64,000 nucleotides of DNA, from the NCBI GenBank assembly GCA_964342465.1, contig CAYFFQ010000005.1, forward strand, positions 62,001 to 126,000, written 5' to 3'. The DNA is from MGIIb-Q1 sp964342465. Its GTDB lineage: Archaea > Thermoplasmatota > Poseidoniia > Poseidoniales > Thalassarchaeaceae. The position numbers and the translations under genes were made by a program. Shown here one piece after another: positions 23,931 through 32,047 of this stretch; the first letter of the stretch is position 1; every line of letters starts with the position of its first letter. The notes below the pieces were generated by a model. The model saw only the letters and a list, made by a program, of their open reading frames with translations. It was not told where the DNA came from and did no database searches.

Positions 23931-23939
23931 TTATATTAT
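23931..23939 (+). promoter_or_regulatory. TATA-like element of the membrane-protein operon
   Basis: TTATATTAT is centred about 26 nt upstream of the ATG at 23961, consistent with a leaderless first gene. Confidence 0.6.
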
Positions 23940-23960
23940 GGCAACCGCTGTCACAGATTC

Positions 23961-24263
23961 ATGGCGGGCAAGAAACCGGTAGACAAGGTGTCGAAGGGCC
24001 TCACCTCACTGGTCGATGAATTCACCTCTGCTGTCAAGGAGATGGTGAATGCTGGTGAAGAGACTGTGGTCCATCTCGCTGTCGGCGGTGGCCGAGTTAT
24101 CAGCGCCGTCATAGATGCGACTGGCGAGGTTACCAAGGTCGGTATCGAAACTGCAGGCAATGTGGTTGGGACCATCGGCAGCAGTGTGGCTAAGGTAGTC
24201 AGCGGTCAGGCTGGAAAAGAGCCCGCCTCAGAACCTGAAAAAAAGAAAATGGAGAGTGAATGA
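23961..24263 (+). CDS. Small amphipathic-helix protein, first gene of the membrane operon
   Basis: The 100-aa product is predicted to be helical with alternating small hydrophobic and polar residues (DKVSKGLTSLVDEFTSAVKE, then VVHLAVGGGRVISAVIDATG) and ends in a charged tail (EPASEPEKKKMESE). The middle, rich in Gly, Ala and Val, resembles phasin-like or apolipoprotein-like surface-binding helices, but no family was recognised. It has no true membrane span. It has its own TATA element and an operator-like palindrome. The next gene starts within its last codons. Confidence 0.65.
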   Translation: MAGKKPVDKVSKGLTSLVDEFTSAVKEMVNAGEETVVHLAVGGGRVISAVIDATGEVTKVGIETAGNVVGTIGSSVAKVVSGQAGKEPASEPEKKKMESE

Positions 24264-24447
24264 ATTGTTTGCAAGAATATTGATGATGACTGTTGTTGTA
24301 GGTCTGGTTGGATTTACAGTAGGAATGAGTGAAAGTGGATGGAGACATTACTACCATCGCTATGCCGATGGAGTTGACCTCAGAACAAGACATGTCCAAG
24401 AGGTGGCGATTGTCGAGGATGAGACCAAACGCAGGGGGAAGAAGTGA
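24256..24447 (+). CDS. Small membrane protein (63 aa) of unknown function
   Basis: The GTG at 24256 overlaps the preceding stop by 8 nt. The product has one N-terminal hydrophobic helix (LFARILMMTVVVGLVGFTVG) and a charged cytoplasmic or external part of about 40 residues rich in Arg, His and Tyr. No family was recognised. The overlapping arrangement on both sides indicates translational coupling within the operon. Confidence 0.6.
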   Translation: MNELFARILMMTVVVGLVGFTVGMSESGWRHYYHRYADGVDLRTRHVQEVAIVEDETKRRGKK

Positions 24448-24638
24448 TGTTGCCCGCAGTAGCGATGGCAGGAATCGGATTGCTCGCCGTGGCCGAGGGA
24501 TTCGGCTATGCGTGCGTTGGCGGAATGACCTACGCCTTCGGCAGAAAATTCGGAAGAAGAGTCTGCGAAGTGTTGGATGGTATGGAAGGGAAGGCCGTCT
24601 CGGTCATAACCAATAACATCCAGAACAAGGGAGAGTGA
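24447..24638 (+). CDS. Small membrane protein (63 aa) of unknown function
   Basis: The ATG at 24447 overlaps the previous stop as TGATG; an in-frame GTG at 24444 is the alternative. The N-terminal half is hydrophobic and glycine-rich (VAMAGIGLLAVAEGFGYACV, GGMTYAFG), enough for a short helical hairpin or one long helix. The second half is polar and basic with one amphipathic helix (RRVCEVLDGMEGKAVSVITN). Function is unknown. Confidence 0.6.
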   Translation: MLPAVAMAGIGLLAVAEGFGYACVGGMTYAFGRKFGRRVCEVLDGMEGKAVSVITNNIQNKGE

Positions 24639-24644
24639 GAATCG

Positions 24645-24821
24645 ATGATAAGGCCGTTCGCAACAATTCTGCTCGGCCTTTCGGCCGGTTTGGTCGGAGG
24701 TCTAATCGGAGCCTCGGTCTACGAGGCGAACAGAATTGAAAGCGGCCCAATCTGGAACGGTCGCAACTCTGAAATCATTGACGCCGACTCCTATTTCATC
24801 GACGATATCGAATATCAATGA
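24645..24821 (+). CDS. Small membrane protein (58 aa) of unknown function
   Basis: The frame MIRPFATILLGLSAGLVGGL continues IGASVYEANRIESG. It has one glycine-zipper-like hydrophobic helix (residues 5-25) followed by a polar acidic tail ending DSYFIDDIEYQ. The start lies 6 nt after the upstream stop, with GGAGAG about 10 nt before it. Function is unknown. Its position within the run of small membrane genes supports it being real. Confidence 0.55.
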   Translation: MIRPFATILLGLSAGLVGGLIGASVYEANRIESGPIWNGRNSEIIDADSYFIDDIEYQ

Positions 24822-24845
24822 GCATCATATCAGAGGTGTGTCGAA

Positions 24846-25025
24846 ATGGCTGATGAGACTTTGTCCACCGCCGATGAGTTGCAGACAGTCGCCACACACG
24901 GCGGGAATACCGATGAGACACCGTTCTGGGAGCGACCGTGGCCTCGTCGCTTCACCATCTTCGCGTTCATCGTGCTTGGTGCGAGAATCCTTCTCAGAGT
25001 CCACCAGATGAGCCTCGTCGGCTGA
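24846..25025 (+). CDS. Small C-tail membrane protein (59 aa) of unknown function
   Basis: The frame MADETLSTADELQTVATHGG starts at 24846 behind AGAGGTG. It has an acidic N-terminal half and one C-terminal helix (RRFTIFAFIVLGARILLRVH), so it would be a tail-anchored or single-span protein with its N-terminus in the cytosol. No family was recognised. It is the last of four consecutive tiny membrane-protein genes. Confidence 0.5.
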   Translation: MADETLSTADELQTVATHGGNTDETPFWERPWPRRFTIFAFIVLGARILLRVHQMSLVG

Positions 25026-25061
25026 CGATAAGATAGATTCCTTCCGAATCTCTCATCAACC

Positions 25062-25862
25062 ATGGGGGTCAGTGGCGGCATGATGGAGTTGGCCATACCC
25101 CTCATCGAGATTCCAGCAGGCCAACTCACCTTCACCTATCCTCCAAGCGACATCTGGATGGCCTACATCTATGTGATAGCATTCCTCTTCCTAGCCAGAG
25201 TGGTCCTCCTAATCGGACCGTATGACCAACTTGTCAGGAAATATGCGCCGCATGCGGGCGGTCTGTTCAGACAGGTTCTCAGAATCAAAAAACTCACCGG
25301 ACTTAGGGGGCTCTACACCCTCATCATCAGAGAGATTCTCATTCTCGTCACACCCTCCCTCTTCACCATCGGTCTGAGACTCTCGGTAGGCCATCCGGGG
25401 AGAATTGGTTGGACTGAGGAATCGATGACGATATTCGCCGCCTTCGTGGTCGTGTGGGTTATTTTTGATTTCATGCGCATCTTCAGAACCCGCAGGTCCA
25501 TCCACGCCATCACCGAATCCAAATGGTCAAAGCCGAAGGCGATGAAGAGAGTCCTCTCCACATTTGGGTGGTCCATGCAGCGACTCTCCGACCTAGCAGA
25601 ACTCGGTGGTGAGGAGATCACTCCAGATGTGAGTGACAAGGTCGAGCAACACTGGGCAAAAAAGAGTGTCACGACCTCAGTCGGTTACCTCAAATCACTG
25701 ACCGGCAAATCTGCATCCGCTGCAAAAAAGGCGATTGAAGGCAAGGTGCAGCATGAATTCAAGAAAGGGACGAAGATGCAATGGAAATTGTTTCTCATCG
25801 ACATGGCGATGAGCGCCACCCCTCTCGGAATCATCTATCTGATGAGTCACCTGTTCACCTGA
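25062..25862 (+). CDS. Membrane protein paralogue A (266 aa), unknown family
   Basis: There are about three hydrophobic helices in the first 160 residues (IWMAYIYVIAFLFLARVVLL, a helix with LIIREILILVTPSLFTIG, and FAAFVVVWVIFDFMRIF). A basic/polar helical segment of about 90 residues follows, then a last helix (LFLIDMAMSATPLGIIYLMS). The next gene encodes a protein of the same layout with the shared pattern REI-x-LL-x-[TS]P followed by a hydrophobic stretch, so the two are paralogues and may form a hetero-oligomer. Function is unknown. Confidence 0.7.
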   Translation: MGVSGGMMELAIPLIEIPAGQLTFTYPPSDIWMAYIYVIAFLFLARVVLLIGPYDQLVRKYAPHAGGLFRQVLRIKKLTGLRGLYTLIIREILILVTPSLFTIGLRLSVGHPGRIGWTEESMTIFAAFVVVWVIFDFMRIFRTRRSIHAITESKWSKPKAMKRVLSTFGWSMQRLSDLAELGGEEITPDVSDKVEQHWAKKSVTTSVGYLKSLTGKSASAAKKAIEGKVQHEFKKGTKMQWKLFLIDMAMSATPLGIIYLMSHLFT

Positions 25863-25871
25863 GGTGGTCTG

Positions 25872-26732
25872 TTGGGCGTTCTTCCTTCTCTGCCACCGGA
25901 ATCACTCCGCGACCTTGCCTTCGTCATTATGCCCATCCCCTTCATGGTCAAAGTCTGGTCTCTCATCGACCCATTCAGGCGAATCAAGCGTAAACTGGCC
26001 GGGCACACCGAAGAGGCGATTGACCTTGTGGCAAGATTGGAGATACCGGGGGTTCGGACCTTCATCATGCGCGAAATCGTTCTGTTGATGTCACCATATC
26101 TCATCATCTTCGCCCTCTTCAGTTTCTCGGGAATATCGTCGGTCAATCTCTACGAGAGGGGGTTCTATTTCCCCATCATTGCATCTCTCGGACTGGTCAT
26201 ATGGACGGCCTTTGACGCTAGGAGAAGTTTTGAATCCAAAAAGACACTAAACTCACTGCTGGATGAAGTCGACCATTTCGAGAATAGAATTGGTGAATAT
26301 GGACGAGACCTGATGTGGGGTTTGCGAATGCTTGTAGCATTCCGAGAGGGGTTGAAAACCGTCTCTAAGAACATATCAGACTCTGTCACCCAAAGCGGTC
26401 AGAAAAAAGACCGGACTGGAGACGACGGTGCACCGGATGAAGTGAGTAGAGATGCAGATTTTCCCAAGTCTCTAGATTCATGGAAAGGACCTTCGGCGGC
26501 GAGTGAGGTGCTACACAAACTCTCGAGAGCGGCGGATGCAATCCTCAATGCACCTATCCTTCTAACTCAGGCATTGATTGACAAACTCCTCGGACAACTC
26601 GACGAGGTGATAGAATCGCACTTCAGGGATTTCACGGAGAAACCGTCCATCGTCATGCTCACTTCGTTTCTGTGGACTCTTATACCGGTCACTTGGCTCC
26701 TCGCCCTCACCTATCTCTATCCTCAGCCTTGA
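25872..26732 (+). CDS. Membrane protein paralogue B (286 aa), unknown family
   Basis: Starts at TTG 25872 with GAGGTGG immediately upstream, 9 nt after paralogue A. It shares the arrangement: early hydrophobic segment, helix-rich soluble stretch, RTFIMREIVLLMSPYLIIFA, another helix (YFPIIASLGLVIWTAFDARR), a long polar central region (about residues 125-235) with coiled-coil potential, and a C-terminal membrane helix (TSFLWTLIPVTWLLALTYLY). No family was recognised. It ends the operon. Confidence 0.68.
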   Translation: MGVLPSLPPESLRDLAFVIMPIPFMVKVWSLIDPFRRIKRKLAGHTEEAIDLVARLEIPGVRTFIMREIVLLMSPYLIIFALFSFSGISSVNLYERGFYFPIIASLGLVIWTAFDARRSFESKKTLNSLLDEVDHFENRIGEYGRDLMWGLRMLVAFREGLKTVSKNISDSVTQSGQKKDRTGDDGAPDEVSRDADFPKSLDSWKGPSAASEVLHKLSRAADAILNAPILLTQALIDKLLGQLDEVIESHFRDFTEKPSIVMLTSFLWTLIPVTWLLALTYLYPQP

Positions 26733-26792
26733 CTGATGTGAACGGCAGAGGACTAGGCATCAACGACTGTCACCGCGGATGGAGCCAGCCCC

Positions 26793-27239
26793 TCAATCGT
26801 CGAAGACTTCAACCTCAGCCCATCTCTTGACGAACTCTGTGAACTTGGAAGTGAAGCGCGTCGCCCTTACAGTATGATTGTCAACCCAGTGATAGTTCCC
26901 TCCTCGCGGTTTGTTGTAGAGTACTGAGTGATACTTGAAACCGTGCTTGTCCAGCCAATCCTCGGTAACCTTTGCGTGGTCGTCGGTTCTAGAAGTGAAA
27001 AAAGTGATTACATGGCCAGAATCATACCATCCGTTGATGATATCGACAACTCCTTCGAACACCGCGGCGTCGGACATCCTCTCCGGCTCTTCATTGGGAA
27101 TATCCTCACTGATAGTTCCATCAATGTCAATGAGGTAGTTCTTGCATCCTTCGGGAAGAGTCGGGCTCATCGCCAATCCGCGCTCATCTCGCTGCCCCAG
27201 TAGGTCTGCCATTGTGTCGGCGGGCCGCGGGCACTTCAT
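26793..27239 (-). CDS. HAD-superfamily phosphatase
   Basis: A compact 148-aa HAD protein without a large cap. Motif I is LIDIDGTISEDIPNEEPERM (nucleophile and acid/base Asp pair), motif II is ITFFTSRTDDH, and a later acidic motif is likely VLYNKPRGGNYHWVDNH, where the loop differs from the usual double aspartate. The pattern resembles small HAD enzymes of the nucleotidase/polynucleotide-phosphatase type. The substrate is unknown. ATG 27239 has TCGTATAG upstream, and MADLLGQR at 27212 is an alternative start. Confidence 0.75.
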   Translation of the reverse strand: MKCPRPADTMADLLGQRDERGLAMSPTLPEGCKNYLIDIDGTISEDIPNEEPERMSDAAVFEGVVDIINGWYDSGHVITFFTSRTDDHAKVTEDWLDKHGFKYHSVLYNKPRGGNYHWVDNHTVRATRFTSKFTEFVKRWAEVEVFDD

Positions 27240-27441
27240 CAATACACCCTATACGAAAGAGGTGGGGAAAACCGCAACTCGGCGTTTTACTAGAGAGGGT
27301 TGTGTCAAGTTAAAGCAAAAAATAGGCGGGACCGCAACTATTCCGATGTGTGAACCCATGTTGTGGCGCAATATCAGGCGAAGGAACAGATTGATGTTAT
27401 TCGAACAGCAGGATGCTCCAGTTGTGAGACATGGATGCAAT

Positions 27442-28068
27442 TTATGTCGCTCGTTGAGCGATCATCGCCAATGTACCCATCGACCCCTCTTCTACCTCGG
27501 TCTGCCAAATCCGTGTGTTGGTGAATCCTACATCTTCAAGAGTATATTTCCACTCTTCCATCGACATTGTAGTCATGTGTACGGAGAGTTGTTTCTGCCA
27601 CTGAAGGCTCTCCTCATGTTCTTTGTAGTGGTCAATTCCAACGGCCACCCAACCCCCTGGCTTCAACCACTCGTCGTGAATTCTTTCGAGCATATATTTC
27701 GGGTCAGATAGATAGTAGAGGAACTCCATGCTGTGTACGAGGTCCACCTTGTTTGGGGGTGTCCAGTCGGGGAGTAAGGCGTGGTGATAAGTTCCCATCG
27801 GGTCTATCGACCTCGCTTTCGCAATCATTTCTTTAGCACCATCGACGCCAGAGCAGGGATTTGCACCAGCATTTGAGAGTTTTCGGACCACCCATCCGTT
27901 GCCGCAGCCGACATCTATCGCTGTGAACGGCTGCGGCAGTTTTTCCAACACGACATTCAGAATCTCTTCCACTGCCGGTAAGTGACCCCTCTCCATCCCT
28001 TCATCTCTGCCAATCTTTGCCCATTCGGAAAAGACCTCTGTCGCCTCCCTAGTCTCATCCATGCTCAT
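27442..28068 (-). CDS. Class I SAM-dependent methyltransferase
   Basis: The 208-aa protein has the SAM-binding Rossmann motif I (FTAIDVGCGNGWVVRKLSNA), motif II with acidic GVDGAKEM, and the post-motif LVHSMEFLYYLSDP region, then KPGGWVAVGIDHYKEHE. The substrate cannot be named; the fold suits small-molecule methyltransferases. Its start overlaps the stop of the MFS transporter by four bases (ATGA), so the two are co-translated and may modify and export the same compound. That link is inference. Confidence 0.88.
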   Translation of the reverse strand: MSMDETREATEVFSEWAKIGRDEGMERGHLPAVEEILNVVLEKLPQPFTAIDVGCGNGWVVRKLSNAGANPCSGVDGAKEMIAKARSIDPMGTYHHALLPDWTPPNKVDLVHSMEFLYYLSDPKYMLERIHDEWLKPGGWVAVGIDHYKEHEESLQWQKQLSVHMTTMSMEEWKYTLEDVGFTNTRIWQTEVEEGSMGTLAMIAQRAT

Positions 28069-29363
28069 TTTACCAACTCCTGCAAAGCCAGCCCGCTTCC
28101 AATGGGCGGCGAATTTCTAGCAAGGAATTCACGTTCTCCAGGGGCGATGAAGGCGACCCAGAGAGCGCCGGAAATCAACTGCCCGAAAGCGAAGAGTTGG
28201 ACAAGATGGCGCAAATCGATTGTGGTATAGGTCAGAATCAGACTTGCAGCAAGGGTGGAAACACCGTTGACCGTGGTCAGCAGCAGAAAATCTGTCGAGA
28301 ACATCCTCCCACGCCACTCATCTTCGCTCCTCTCTTGCAGAAGGACTGTCGAAATGACCCAGTTCGACCCGCTCGCCGCATGAGAGAATACGACCAGCAG
28401 GGCTACCCACCAACCCCAAGGGAGCCAGCCGATGGCGATGTATCCTATGCCACAGAGCGAAACCAACCAACCGATGAGAAGGGGCCACCGCTGTCGATTG
28501 GTGAAGACATATCTCGCGAGGATGGGGCCGAGTCCAGTACCGACGCCGCGGGCCGCGAACAGCAACCCGATACCTGCGGCTATCTCACCGAGTCCGATGT
28601 CAGCTCCAACGAGAATCAGCATGTAGACGAGTCCACCACCGAACAATCCCCACACCGCCTTGGCGGTGATGATTCTAGAAATCCGAGGAGTGGTATTGAT
28701 GATTCCGAAACCCTCCCAAACCTGATGGAGAGAGGTAGCGATGAACGAGCCTTCTTGACCTCGTACCTTCTGCTGGGGAATGTCAATTGTGGAAATGACC
28801 AATCCTGCGAGGATGAAGGCGATGGAATTGACGATGAAAGCGACTTCCACCCCATGTGACGCCACCACGGCGCCGCCCACCGCAGAGCCGACAGCAAGAG
28901 ATGCCGACCATGTTGCGGAGTTCATGGCGTTGGCAGTCAACAACTCATCGGGTTTGGTGATGTTCGGCATCGCCGCATTTTCCGCTGGCAGGTAGATTGC
29001 GTGGAAGAGCATCAGGAATGTCGACAGCATATAGATGAGCCACACATCTCCGATGTCATCTACCAAAAGGAATGCAGCGACTGCGAGTGATGCGGCGAAG
29101 TTCGCACCGACCATCAACCACTTGCGACTGAATCGGTCGGCGAGCATACCTGTGAAGACCTGTGGAAAGGCGAGGGAAAACATTCGCAACACAAAAAGAA
29201 GACCGAGCGCCAACTCTGAGCCAGTCAGTTCATCTATGAGCACGAACAGAGCAACCGTGTTGAACCATTCACCGAGCATTGAGATCGAATTACCGACCCA
29301 ATAGCGTCTGAATCTCTGGTTGACTCGCAGCAGTTCGAGGAATCCCACCTCCCTCTCCTGCAT
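28065..29363 (-). CDS. MFS transporter (MFS_3 / EntS-MefA-like)
   Basis: A 432-aa permease with about 12 transmembrane helices. The first loop has the family pattern RVNQRFRRYWVGNSISMLGE and the motif after TM2-3, GMLADRFSRKWLMVG, equivalent to the MFS A-loop. The sequence is closest in style to drug/siderophore efflux permeases of the MFS_3 group. Its substrate is unknown. It is the first gene of a two-gene unit with the methyltransferase and is divergent from orn. Confidence 0.9.
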   Translation of the reverse strand: MQEREVGFLELLRVNQRFRRYWVGNSISMLGEWFNTVALFVLIDELTGSELALGLLFVLRMFSLAFPQVFTGMLADRFSRKWLMVGANFAASLAVAAFLLVDDIGDVWLIYMLSTFLMLFHAIYLPAENAAMPNITKPDELLTANAMNSATWSASLAVGSAVGGAVVASHGVEVAFIVNSIAFILAGLVISTIDIPQQKVRGQEGSFIATSLHQVWEGFGIINTTPRISRIITAKAVWGLFGGGLVYMLILVGADIGLGEIAAGIGLLFAARGVGTGLGPILARYVFTNRQRWPLLIGWLVSLCGIGYIAIGWLPWGWWVALLVVFSHAASGSNWVISTVLLQERSEDEWRGRMFSTDFLLLTTVNGVSTLAASLILTYTTIDLRHLVQLFAFGQLISGALWVAFIAPGEREFLARNSPPIGSGLALQELVK

Positions 29364-29480
29364 GACGCGGCGAGAGCATCACCCCTAACAACCTGACCTC
29401 AATTTACCACATGGGCGAACCCCCACGGTAGTGTGAAGAGAAGCGAATGCTCATCAAGGAGTGCCGTCGCCCGAAACTGA

Positions 29481-30014
29481 ATGACGAGCGACAACCTAGT
29501 GTGGATTGACTGTGAATTCACCGGCCTCAACCCCGACCACAATCGCATCATCGAGATTGCGACCATCATCACAGATGCAGAATTAAACATAATCGCTGAG
29601 GGGCCATGTTTGGCGATAAACCAACCAGAGGAACTGTTGGGTGGGATGGACGAATGGAACACCTCTCACCACACGGAAAGTGGTCTTCTGAAGAAGGTCT
29701 TGGAGAGTGAGACCGGAGAAGAAGAAGCGACTTATCTCACCCTTGATTTCGTTCGCAGATACACCACGCACGGCACATCGCCTCTCTGTGGCAACACCAT
29801 CTCGCAGGACCGGAGGTTTCTCCGCCGATACATGCCCGAACTTCACGCTCATTTCCACTACCGCAGCATCGATGTGTCGACTGTCAAGGAGTTGGCAAAG
29901 CGCTGGAATCCCGACCTTGAACCATTTGTCAAGGCGGCGGGGCATCGTGCTTTGGATGACATTCGGGAATCAATCGCCGAGCTCGCCTACTATCGCCAGC
30001 ACATTTTCCGATGA
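29481..30014 (+). CDS. orn: Oligoribonuclease (DEDDh exonuclease)
   Basis: Orn degrades 2-5-nt RNA fragments to mononucleotides. The four motifs are present: WIDCEFTGL (Asp10, Glu12), the NxxSQDRRFL region (GNTISQDRRFLRRYMPELH), and HRALDDIRESI (His and last Asp of DEDDh). The 177-aa length equals that of the bacterial and eukaryotic enzyme. It is an uncommon gene in archaea, so acquisition from bacteria is plausible. It stands alone, divergent from the MFS gene. Confidence 0.93.
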   Translation: MTSDNLVWIDCEFTGLNPDHNRIIEIATIITDAELNIIAEGPCLAINQPEELLGGMDEWNTSHHTESGLLKKVLESETGEEEATYLTLDFVRRYTTHGTSPLCGNTISQDRRFLRRYMPELHAHFHYRSIDVSTVKELAKRWNPDLEPFVKAAGHRALDDIRESIAELAYYRQHIFR

Positions 30015-30158
30015 CCTGCCCTTGAACTCCTGCACGCGGAAGGACTTTCCAATTCAAAGAGGACGGGGATTCGATTTTTTCTCAAAACTGCTGGCTATGA
30101 TGTTGCCACCGTCAATGAAAGTTCAGATGTCGGACGGCGAGCAACGGCGACGCTCCTG

Positions 30159-30262
30159 GGGATGAAGTCGCCGTTGTCCATGAAACGGCGCACAGAGCGG
30201 CTTGTCGTTCTCCGAGGTTGATCACGGGATGATGCCGCCGTTGTCCATAAAACGCTGACTGA
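30159..30262. repeat. Partial 3'-end gene duplication (67-bp offset)
   Basis: The last codons of the minus-strand thioredoxin-like gene (RFMDNGGIIP and stop, from 30222) recur 67 bp downstream as an out-of-gene copy encoding RFMDNGDFIP (from 30159). Roughly 30 bases align with few differences. It is another case of sequence at a stop codon being duplicated downstream. Confidence 0.75.
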
Positions 30263-30788
30263 GCAACTCAGAATCCCCTTGCACCCCATAGGTATAGTCG
30301 ACGATGACCCCCTCTTCATCAACGAAGAAGGCGTGTGGAATACCGACGATGTCCAACTCCGATGCGAGGTCGGGAGCGTGGATGAAGGGCCGAGTGATGT
30401 TTCTGCCCAACCTCTCGGATGTAGAGTCTCGCCACTCACTCATGTTCGAATACTTCTCGCGTGCATCCTTGTTGAAGGCGAGGAACTTCCCACTCGGTAT
30501 AGCCAAATCGTAGGCGTTGAAGGTGGTCTCACAATGCTGACACCAGGAGGCGGAGAAATAGGCCACCCAAACTTCCCCTTCGTGCTCACTGTTAGACCAA
30601 TTCCTTCCATCGGCATCGGCGAGGGAAAAATCAGGGAACGGCTGCCCGACCCATCTATCCTCTTCCGCTGGCTCCTCAACCGCTGCATCGCATTCCCCCC
30701 CGAAGTCACACGGCATCTCGATGCAGCCAGGAAATCCACTGCCTAGAATGATGAATATCAGAGAACAGGCAGACAGACGCAACTTCAT
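30222..30788 (-). CDS. Thioredoxin-fold lipoprotein (TlpA-like)
   Basis: From ATG 30788 the 188-aa protein has a signal peptide with a lipobox-like GFPGC (Cys22), then an acidic linker and a TlpA-type thioredoxin domain. The segment WVGQPFPDFSLADADGRNWS leads to the redox motif WCQHC (Cys83, Cys86) and the cis-proline region DIVGIPHAFFVDEEG. It should act outside the membrane as a disulfide oxidoreductase. The start overlaps the stop of the secreted cyclophilin gene as TGATG, so the two are translationally coupled and probably cooperate in folding exported proteins. The 3' end is partly duplicated downstream. Confidence 0.88.
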   Translation of the reverse strand: MKLRLSACSLIFIILGSGFPGCIEMPCDFGGECDAAVEEPAEEDRWVGQPFPDFSLADADGRNWSNSEHEGEVWVAYFSASWCQHCETTFNAYDLAIPSGKFLAFNKDAREKYSNMSEWRDSTSERLGRNITRPFIHAPDLASELDIVGIPHAFFVDEEGVIVDYTYGVQGDSELLSQRFMDNGGIIP

Positions 30789-31777
30789 CACCTGCACGGT
30801 AATGGCTCTTCGCAATAATTCCGTTGGTCTAGTGGAACTGCGACATATTGTTCAATTGGAGGGGACCGCCCCCTCAAATAATACCGCACCCGAAACTTGT
30901 GAGCCGCGGCGGGTATGGCGAATATCCAAGCAAGAGAGGGGGCGGAGAGGGTTTTCTCACCCCCACCCACATTCACATCCTGTTGAGTTGAGGAATTGTT
31001 GGTGCCAACCACACCCAACATGGCTACAGATATGATGCGGACCTCGTCAATCGGCCGGTCGGGACCGGGGGGGACCTGCACCACACCACCACCGAGAGGG
31101 GAGTTGGAGGTGGGTACCTGAGCAATGGCGCGAACATGGCTCATCCCATCCCTAACCACCCCGAAAGTGGCATATCCCTCATCATCACGGTTCTCTGGGT
31201 CGAGTTGGTGCTGCTCACCATCACAGATGTAGAACTGACTCTCGGCGCTGTCCGGCTCAAGGCTGCGGGCCATACCGATTGCTCCATCGACATGGCTCAT
31301 GTTCACTTCATGCTCGAGGGGAATGGTCTCACCGCTGCCACCCTCACCGCAGGTCGCCGTCGTGAGAGGATAGTAGCCAACCGCGTAGCATGAAGGGTCA
31401 CCAGACTGGGCGACGAAATCGTCAATGACGCGATGGAAGAATATCCCATCATAGAATCCCTCATCTGTAAGATTGATGAAATTCCAAGCAGTGACCGGCA
31501 CCCATTGAGGAAAAAGTTCGATGATTACCTCACCACTCACCTCACCACCACCCAGTGAAGGAGTGTAACTTACCGTGAGGAGGACGACAGGGTCGCCTGC
31601 CAGCGGCTCATCCATCGGACTGCCCTCCAACAGCGGCCCATCGCTCCATGTACTCGCATCCACCTCGTTATCCTGCCAACCCCTCGACTCACCCTCTGCT
31701 ATGGGTGTCTGCCATGTTGTGAGTAGCGCACTGATGAGAAGAACTCCCACCGAGAGAAGTGTGAGGGGAGCACGCAC
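30788..31777 (-). CDS. Secreted cyclophilin-type peptidyl-prolyl isomerase
   Basis: The 329-aa protein begins with a signal peptide (MRAPLTLLSVGVLLISALLT). The cyclophilin core spans about residues 65-245, with the catalytic Arg and Phe/Gln pattern in FFHRVIDDFVAQSGD and the substrate-groove segment AIGMARSLEPDSAESQFYI. It should isomerise Xaa-Pro bonds in exported proteins. The last 80 residues are unusual: a hydrophobic stretch (SLAWIFAIPAAAHKF) then a basic, Tyr/Pro-rich tail. A shifted frame was considered, but the TGATG junction with the next gene supports the annotated stop. Confidence 0.9.
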   Translation of the reverse strand: MRAPLTLLSVGVLLISALLTTWQTPIAEGESRGWQDNEVDASTWSDGPLLEGSPMDEPLAGDPVVLLTVSYTPSLGGGEVSGEVIIELFPQWVPVTAWNFINLTDEGFYDGIFFHRVIDDFVAQSGDPSCYAVGYYPLTTATCGEGGSGETIPLEHEVNMSHVDGAIGMARSLEPDSAESQFYICDGEQHQLDPENRDDEGYATFGVVRDGMSHVRAIAQVPTSNSPLGGGVVQVPPGPDRPIDEVRIISVAMLGVVGTNNSSTQQDVNVGGGEKTLSAPSLAWIFAIPAAAHKFRVRYYLRGRSPPIEQYVAVPLDQRNYCEEPLPCR

Positions 31778-32047
31778 GGCAAACGCGAGGGGGTTTCATC
31801 TGATGAGGTCGTCGCTCACACGTCAATCACCTAGCACCGAATATGATGCCACTTTTCAGCCCCTCGGCAGTTCACCGTAAGGCTCAGGAATTCCACATGA
31901 TTCGCTACTGCGTTCGCCCCATTTGATAGGGTTTTCAATTCCCACCACCCCATCCTCAGGCCATCCCGCCAACGCCTTCACGGAGTTTGATTGTGGGAGG
32001 TCCGCAAATGCGTTAGACTCATGGCGAAGCCGTGACTGCGGTGGATT
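31778..32047. other. Divergent intergenic region, no gene seen
   Basis: This 270-bp stretch separates the cyclophilin gene (minus) and the hydrolase gene (plus). It must hold both promoters, but no clear palindrome or repeat was seen. Confidence 0.45.

Noticed and set aside
30788..31040. Frameshift near the end of the secreted cyclophilin gene
   Set aside because: The basic tail looks odd, but the TGATG junction with the next gene and the lack of a better alternative frame support the stop as it stands.
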